A stretch of 9,192 nucleotides of DNA from contig WREG01000068.1 in the NCBI GenBank assembly GCA_009779455.1, positions 1 to 9,192 of the forward strand, written 5' to 3'. A program made the translations under genes and the position numbers. Below, one piece after another: positions 6,406 to 9,192 of this stretch (position 1 is the first letter of the stretch; every line of letters starts with the position of its first letter). Source of the stretch: Oscillospiraceae bacterium. Its GTDB lineage: Bacteria > Bacillota > Clostridia > Oscillospirales > Acutalibacteraceae. Under the pieces are notes generated by a model. That model saw only the letters and a list, made by a program, of their open reading frames with translations, ran no database searches and was not told where the DNA came from.

Positions 6406-6453
6406 TTTTAAATTACTGTCGACAGAACGGTATTTTTATAATATAATAGGCGC
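6406..6453 (+). repeat. direct repeat copy 2 (promoter block before the ThuA gene group)
   Basis: Second copy of the block at 5596-5643, differing only at 6441, 6449 and 6450. The -35, the -10, the 17-base spacing and the CTGTCGACAG palindrome (6416-6425) are all kept, whereas two of the three changes fall after the -10 box. Confidence 0.9.
6419..6447 (+). promoter_or_regulatory. promoter of the ThuA/ECF/kinase/tsaD group
   Basis: TCGACA (6419-6424) and TATAAT (6442-6447) with 17 bases between, the same as the toxin-antitoxin promoter. Transcription would begin near 6454, giving a leader of about 108 bases before the ATG at 6562. It begins only 6 bases after the hepT stop region ends in short AT-rich sequence, and no terminator separates them. 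Confidence 0.7.
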
Positions 6454-6461
6454 AGTTGTGT

Positions 6462-6530
6462 GCGGCGCTGCAATCAGTTTTACGCCGCGCCAATGACTTT
6501 GTTATATAACAGGCGCCGTTCTGTTTTTAT
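6462..6530 (+). promoter_or_regulatory. possible attenuator: mutually exclusive hairpins with a U-rich tail
   Basis: In the leader, CGGCGCTG (6463-6470) can pair with CAG-g-CGCCG (6510-6518, one bulged G), followed by TTCTGTTTTTAT, like an intrinsic terminator. The same left arm can instead pair as GCGGCG (6462-6467) with CGCCGC (6483-6488), which would prevent the first. The perfect palindrome GTTATATAAC (6501-6510) lies in the large loop. The arrangement fits a conditional terminator, but I recognise no known riboswitch and the terminator loop is long (39 bases). Confidence 0.4.
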
Positions 6531-6561
6531 ATTTTAAAAATTGATAAAGGATGGGTTGAAA

Positions 6562-7302
6562 ATGTTAAAAATCACAGTATGGAACGAAAATGTGCACGAC
6601 CGCAAGGATAAAAAGGTCATGGAGATTTATCCCAAAGGTATGCACGGGGCTATTTCGGATTTTTTATCTGAATTGCCTGACACTGAGGTCAAAATAGCGA
6701 CACTAGACATGCCCGAGCACGGGCTTACGCAGGAGGTTGTGGACAATACCGACGTAATGCTCTGGTGGGGTCATACGGCCCACGGGCAGGTTGCCGACGA
6801 GATCGTGCAGCGGGTTTATGACGCCTGCATACGGGGCATGGGGCTTATTTTCCTCCACTCCGGCCACGATTCAAAGATTTTCAAGAAGCTTATGGGCACG
6901 ACGGGCAGTTTGAGCTGGCGCGAAATGGGCGAAAACGAGCGGCTCTGGGTGGTCAGCCCCGGGCATCCCATCGCGAAGGGCCTGGGCGAGTGCATCGACC
7001 TCGAGCACGAGGAGACCTACGGCGAGTTTTTCGATATCCCTGAGCCTGACGAGCTTGTGTTTATCAGCTGGTTCAAGGGCGGCGACGTTTTCAGGAGCGG
7101 CTGCTGCTTCAAGCGCGGCTACGGCAGGATATTCTATTTCCGCCCCGGCCACGAGACGCTGCCCACATACCATCATCCCGACGTGCAGACCGTTTTGAGA
7201 AACGCCGCGCTTTGGGCCGCGCCTTCCACTAAGGTTGACAATGTGAGCTGCCGCCATGTGATGCCCCGCGAGGAAATCGACGTGAACTGCGACGACGACT
7301 GA
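6562..7302 (+). CDS. ThuA-like domain protein
   Basis: A 246-residue cytoplasmic protein of the ThuA (trehalose utilisation) family, with a class I glutamine-amidotransferase-like alpha/beta fold. Recognisable segments in order are LWWGHTAHG (about 68-76), IFLHSGHDSKIF (about 95-106), SPGHPIAKG, HEETYGEFF and GRIFYFRPGHE followed by YHHPDVQTVLRNAALWA near the C terminus. Family members act on sugars or keto-sugars, but the biochemical role is poorly settled and no sugar gene lies beside this one. The ATG at 6562 is chosen over a TTG at 6541 because AAAGGA (6546-6551) sits 10 bases before it. The last 25 residues are polar and acidic (ending CDDD). It is first in a probable operon with the S component 56 bases downstream. 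Confidence 0.85.
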   Translation: MLKITVWNENVHDRKDKKVMEIYPKGMHGAISDFLSELPDTEVKIATLDMPEHGLTQEVVDNTDVMLWWGHTAHGQVADEIVQRVYDACIRGMGLIFLHSGHDSKIFKKLMGTTGSLSWREMGENERLWVVSPGHPIAKGLGECIDLEHEETYGEFFDIPEPDELVFISWFKGGDVFRSGCCFKRGYGRIFYFRPGHETLPTYHHPDVQTVLRNAALWAAPSTKVDNVSCRHVMPREEIDVNCDDD

Positions 7303-7358
7303 AGGGGTAAGATAAAAACTAAAATAATCAACCGCAAGATAAGGAAAGAATATAAAAA

Positions 7359-7922
7359 ATGAAAAATCAAAAACAAATTATACTGAAAACGGTATTATCG
7401 GGCCTGTTTTTGGCCCTCTGCATAGTCCTGCCGTTTATCACGGTAAACGCGCCCCAATTGGGGTCGATTCTTCTGCTTATGCACATCCCCGTTTTGCTGT
7501 GCGGTTTTGTCTGCGGCGCGCCTTACGGGCTGGCAGTGGGTTTCATAGCCCCGCTTTTGCGCTCGCTTCTTTTCCAGGGGCCGCCCATGGTGCCGCCGAT
7601 GGCTCCCGTTATGGCGTTTGAGCTTGCGGCTTACGGCTTTTTCTGCGGGCTTTTGTATAAGCTTATAAAAATCAAGAAGCCGTATAACATATACATAAGC
7701 CTGCCGGCGTCAATGCTTATCGGCCGAGCGGTGTGGGGCGTCGCCATGTATTTCGCGGCGAATGTTTTCGCGGGGTTCAAGGATGCGTTTACATTGACGG
7801 CGTTTATTGCAGGCGCGTTCGGGACCGCCCTGCCGGGCATAATCATACAATTGGCGATTATACCGTTTTTGGTTGTCGCGTTAGAGACAGTCATAAAAAA
7901 ATCTGGGTTTAAGGCTCAATGA
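7359..7922 (+). CDS. ECF-type transporter S component (substrate unknown)
   Basis: A 187-residue integral membrane protein with six predicted helices at about 8-27, 35-53, 55-72, 79-104, 111-137 and 147-174, the size and topology of an S component. HIPVLLCGFVCG and PLLRSLLFQGPP are typical of a group of Clostridia S components. These bind a vitamin-like micronutrient and work with a shared energising module (EcfT and two ATPases), which is not in this window, so it would be group II. The first helix has small residues (GLFLA) of the type that contacts EcfT. AAGGAAAG (7341-7348) precedes the ATG. It overlaps the kinase gene by ATGA, so substrate uptake followed by phosphorylation is inferred. 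The substrate cannot be assigned; a nucleoside or a vitamin precursor is plausible. Confidence 0.8.
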   Translation: MKNQKQIILKTVLSGLFLALCIVLPFITVNAPQLGSILLLMHIPVLLCGFVCGAPYGLAVGFIAPLLRSLLFQGPPMVPPMAPVMAFELAAYGFFCGLLYKLIKIKKPYNIYISLPASMLIGRAVWGVAMYFAANVFAGFKDAFTLTAFIAGAFGTALPGIIIQLAIIPFLVVALETVIKKSGFKAQ

Positions 7923-8536
7923 ATGATATAAATGATCTGATAAATAAAATCAATTGTATTATCGAAGCGAAACCTGCCGCTGCAATCGGCATTGACGGTC
8001 GCTGCGGCTCACGCGCCGCGGGAAAACCTGTGGTAATCGGCATTGACGGTCGCTGCGGCGCGGGCAAGACCACCCTCGCGGGACACCTTGCGTCCCTTTA
8101 TAATGCCGGAATTATACATATGGACGATTTTTTCCTGCCGCCGGAGCTTCGCACGCCCGGGCGCCTTGCCGAACCCGGCGGGAACGTCCATTACGAGCGC
8201 TTCCGCGGGGAGGTCATTGACGGCGTCCTTCGCGGGGAGCCTTTTTCTTACCGTGTTTTCGACTGCAAAAGCATGGGTTACAACGGATGCAGGCGGATAT
8301 CCCCGCAGCCGCTTGTAATTATTGAAGGCTCTTATTCCCTGCGGGAGGATTTCCGTTTTTTGTACGACATAAAAGTTTTTGCGGATATTTCCAAGGAAAA
8401 ACAGCGGGAACGGATAATAAAAAGGAGCGGCGAAGAAGCGTTTAAAGCCTTTAAAGAAAAATGGATACCAATGGAAGAGCGGTATTTTAAAGAGATGAAG
8501 GTTAAATCCTGCTGTGACATTGCAATTGAGAGTTGA
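7919..8536 (+). CDS. uridine-kinase-like P-loop kinase with duplicated P-loop segment
   Basis: A 205-residue cytoplasmic kinase of the uridine kinase/phosphoribulokinase/pantothenate kinase superfamily. The functional Walker A is GRCGAGKTT (44-52, Lys50). HMDDFFLPPELRTPGR follows, with the substrate-site aspartates and the RTPxRLxEPGGN signature of a uridine-kinase-like family, then VIIEGSYSL (Walker B region) and a lid-like RERIIKRSG segment. The odd part is residues 23-37: a second, degenerate P-loop (IGIDGRCG, SRA inserted, then AGKP), encoded by an in-frame DNA duplication. Its Thr to Pro change should remove nucleotide binding. Family members usually begin close to the real P-loop, so this is an extension. 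Translation is coupled to the S component by a 4-base overlap. The acceptor is unknown; salvage of the imported compound is inferred. Confidence 0.82.
   Translation: MNDINDLINKINCIIEAKPAAAIGIDGRCGSRAAGKPVVIGIDGRCGAGKTTLAGHLASLYNAGIIHMDDFFLPPELRTPGRLAEPGGNVHYERFRGEVIDGVLRGEPFSYRVFDCKSMGYNGCRRISPQPLVIIEGSYSLREDFRFLYDIKVFADISKEKQRERIIKRSGEEAFKAFKEKWIPMEERYFKEMKVKSCCDIAIES
7984..8059 (+). repeat. 51-bp-offset direct repeat inside the kinase gene
   Basis: A 25-base stretch (7984-8008) is repeated without mismatch at 8035-8059, 51 bases (17 codons) away and so in frame. Similarity resumes after a nine-base insertion (8009-8017): GCGGG at 8018 followed by AAAACC against GCGGG at 8060 followed by CAAGACC. 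Thus the whole P-loop coding segment was copied, and the first copy then diverged. Confidence 0.85.
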
Positions 8537-8546
8537 GAATTGAGAA
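8526..8546 (+). repeat. three tandem heptamers (TTGAGAR) across the kinase/tsaD junction
   Basis: TTGAGAG, TTGAGAA and TTGAGAA stand in tandem. The kinase stop (8534-8536) lies in the second unit and the A of the tsaD ATG is the last base of the third. The unit length is not a multiple of three, so a gain or loss of one would alter the last kinase residues and the spacing to tsaD. Confidence 0.7.
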
Positions 8547-9192
8547 TGAAGGTTCTTGCAATTGAAACCTCCTGTGACGAGACCGCCGCCGCCGTGGTTG
8601 AAAACGGCAGGGCCGTGGTTTCTTCGGCCATAGCGTCGCAAATTCCCGAGCATATTATATACGGCGGCGTTGTGCCTGAGATAGCGTCTCGGCGGCATAC
8701 CGAAGCCATATGCGGCGTCGCCGCGAAAGCGATTGGGGACGCGGGGCTGGCGTTTAAAAATATAGACGCTATCGCCGTCACATACGCGCCGGGGCTTATC
8801 GGCGCGCTGCTGGTGGGGGTCAACTACTGTAAAGGGCTTTCACTTGCTACAGGCATCCCGCTCGTCCCCGTGCATCATTTGAGGGCACATATAGCCGCCA
8901 ATTACCTTGCTTTCGGGGACTTGGAGCCGCCTTTCCTCAGCCTTGTCGTATCCGGCGGCCACAGCCATCTTGTAATGGTCAACACCTTTACGCGATTTGA
9001 AACGCTGGGACGCACACGCGACGACGCCGCGGGCGAGGCTATGGACAAAGCGGCCCGCGCAATGGGCTACCCCTACCCGGGCGGGGCGAACCTCGACAGG
9101 GCTTCTGTGGGCGGCGACAGCGAAAAATTCAGGTTCCCATTGCCGAGCGTGGACGGCAGCCCCTTGGATTTCAGTTTTTCGGGATTGAAAAC
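8546..9192 (+). CDS. tsaD: tRNA threonylcarbamoyladenosine transferase TsaD (3' end outside window)
   Basis: The first 215 residues of TsaD, which with TsaB and TsaE transfers threonylcarbamoyl to A37 of ANN-decoding tRNAs in the cytoplasm. Visible features are the N-terminal MKVLAIETSCDET of the ASKHA fold, VVPEIASRRH, the metal ligands His111 and His115 (HLRAH), VVSGGHSHLV (134-143), DDAAGEAMDKAARAMG (159-174) with YPGG, and FSFSGLK at the window edge. The full protein is usually near 340 residues, so about 120 are missing. The start is fixed by homology; only a weak GAGA lies upstream, which suggests coupling to the kinase that ends nine bases before. The metal motif commonly reads H-[LM]-E-[GA]-H; here arginine replaces glutamate, still within the looser family pattern. 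Confidence 0.95.
   Translation, partial: MKVLAIETSCDETAAAVVENGRAVVSSAIASQIPEHIIYGGVVPEIASRRHTEAICGVAAKAIGDAGLAFKNIDAIAVTYAPGLIGALLVGVNYCKGLSLATGIPLVPVHHLRAHIAANYLAFGDLEPPFLSLVVSGGHSHLVMVNTFTRFETLGRTRDDAAGEAMDKAARAMGYPYPGGANLDRASVGGDSEKFRFPLPSVDGSPLDFSFSGLK

Noticed and set aside
5596..6453. Reading the two 48-base blocks as a CRISPR array or as transposon end repeats
   Set aside because: There are only two copies 810 bp apart in direct orientation, the interval codes for MntA-HepT with no transposase, and the block is a promoter by its own sequence.
6422..6524. Nine-base inverted repeat ACAGAACGG (6422-6430) and CCGTTCTGT (6516-6524)
   Set aside because: The left arm lies upstream of the expected transcription start, so no RNA hairpin is possible, and nine bases over a 100-base span is weak evidence for a DNA element.
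8009..8823. Long minus-strand open frames opposite the kinase and tsaD
   Set aside because: Both lie antisense to well-recognised genes, have no ribosome site, and show no recognisable domain.

Overview
The window looks like chromosome from a mid-GC Firmicute of class Clostridia, probably an uncultured gut or rumen anaerobe of the Oscillospiraceae type. This is an inference from purine-rich Shine-Dalgarno sites, sigma-A-like promoters, a type I dockerin module, an ECF transporter S component and REP-like intergenic repeats. No rRNA, tRNA, insertion sequence, CRISPR array or phage gene is visible.

Left part (1-3844): a strongly structured stretch of three successive hairpins leads into a small predicted lipoprotein (154-564). 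A 246-bp spacer (565-810) holds only small palindromes, including a head-to-head pair of REP-like units, one of which probably ends the lipoprotein transcript. On the minus strand follow two tandem paralogous secreted pectate lyases (PL1-like beta-helix proteins) that share an unusual aromatic and basic C-terminal tail. They appear to be one operon read from a promoter near 3897-3925.

Middle (3845-6400): divergent promoters separate the lyases from a secreted modular protein (4018-5514). It has an AT-rich unknown N-terminal region, a Pro/Lys linker, a small beta module and a C-terminal dockerin-like double repeat. Base composition changes close to the linker. Next comes an AT-rich MntA-HepT (MNT/HEPN) toxin-antitoxin pair.

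Right part (6401-9192): a probable operon of a ThuA-like protein, an ECF-type S component, a uridine-kinase-like P-loop kinase and tsaD (cut by the window edge). The S component and kinase overlap by 4 bp, which suggests an uptake-and-phosphorylation (salvage) pair of unknown substrate.

The most unusual signal is a 48-bp block present twice (5596-5643 and 6406-6453, 45/48 identical, 810 bp apart). Each copy is a complete sigma-A-like promoter with the palindrome CTGTCGACAG over its -35 box. One copy drives the toxin-antitoxin pair and the other the ThuA/ECF/kinase/tsaD group, so the toxin-antitoxin cassette is bracketed by duplicated promoters and the two units may share a regulator. Other points of note are an in-frame duplication of the kinase P-loop, a possible attenuator before the ThuA gene, the shared lyase tails and three tandem heptamers across the kinase/tsaD junction.
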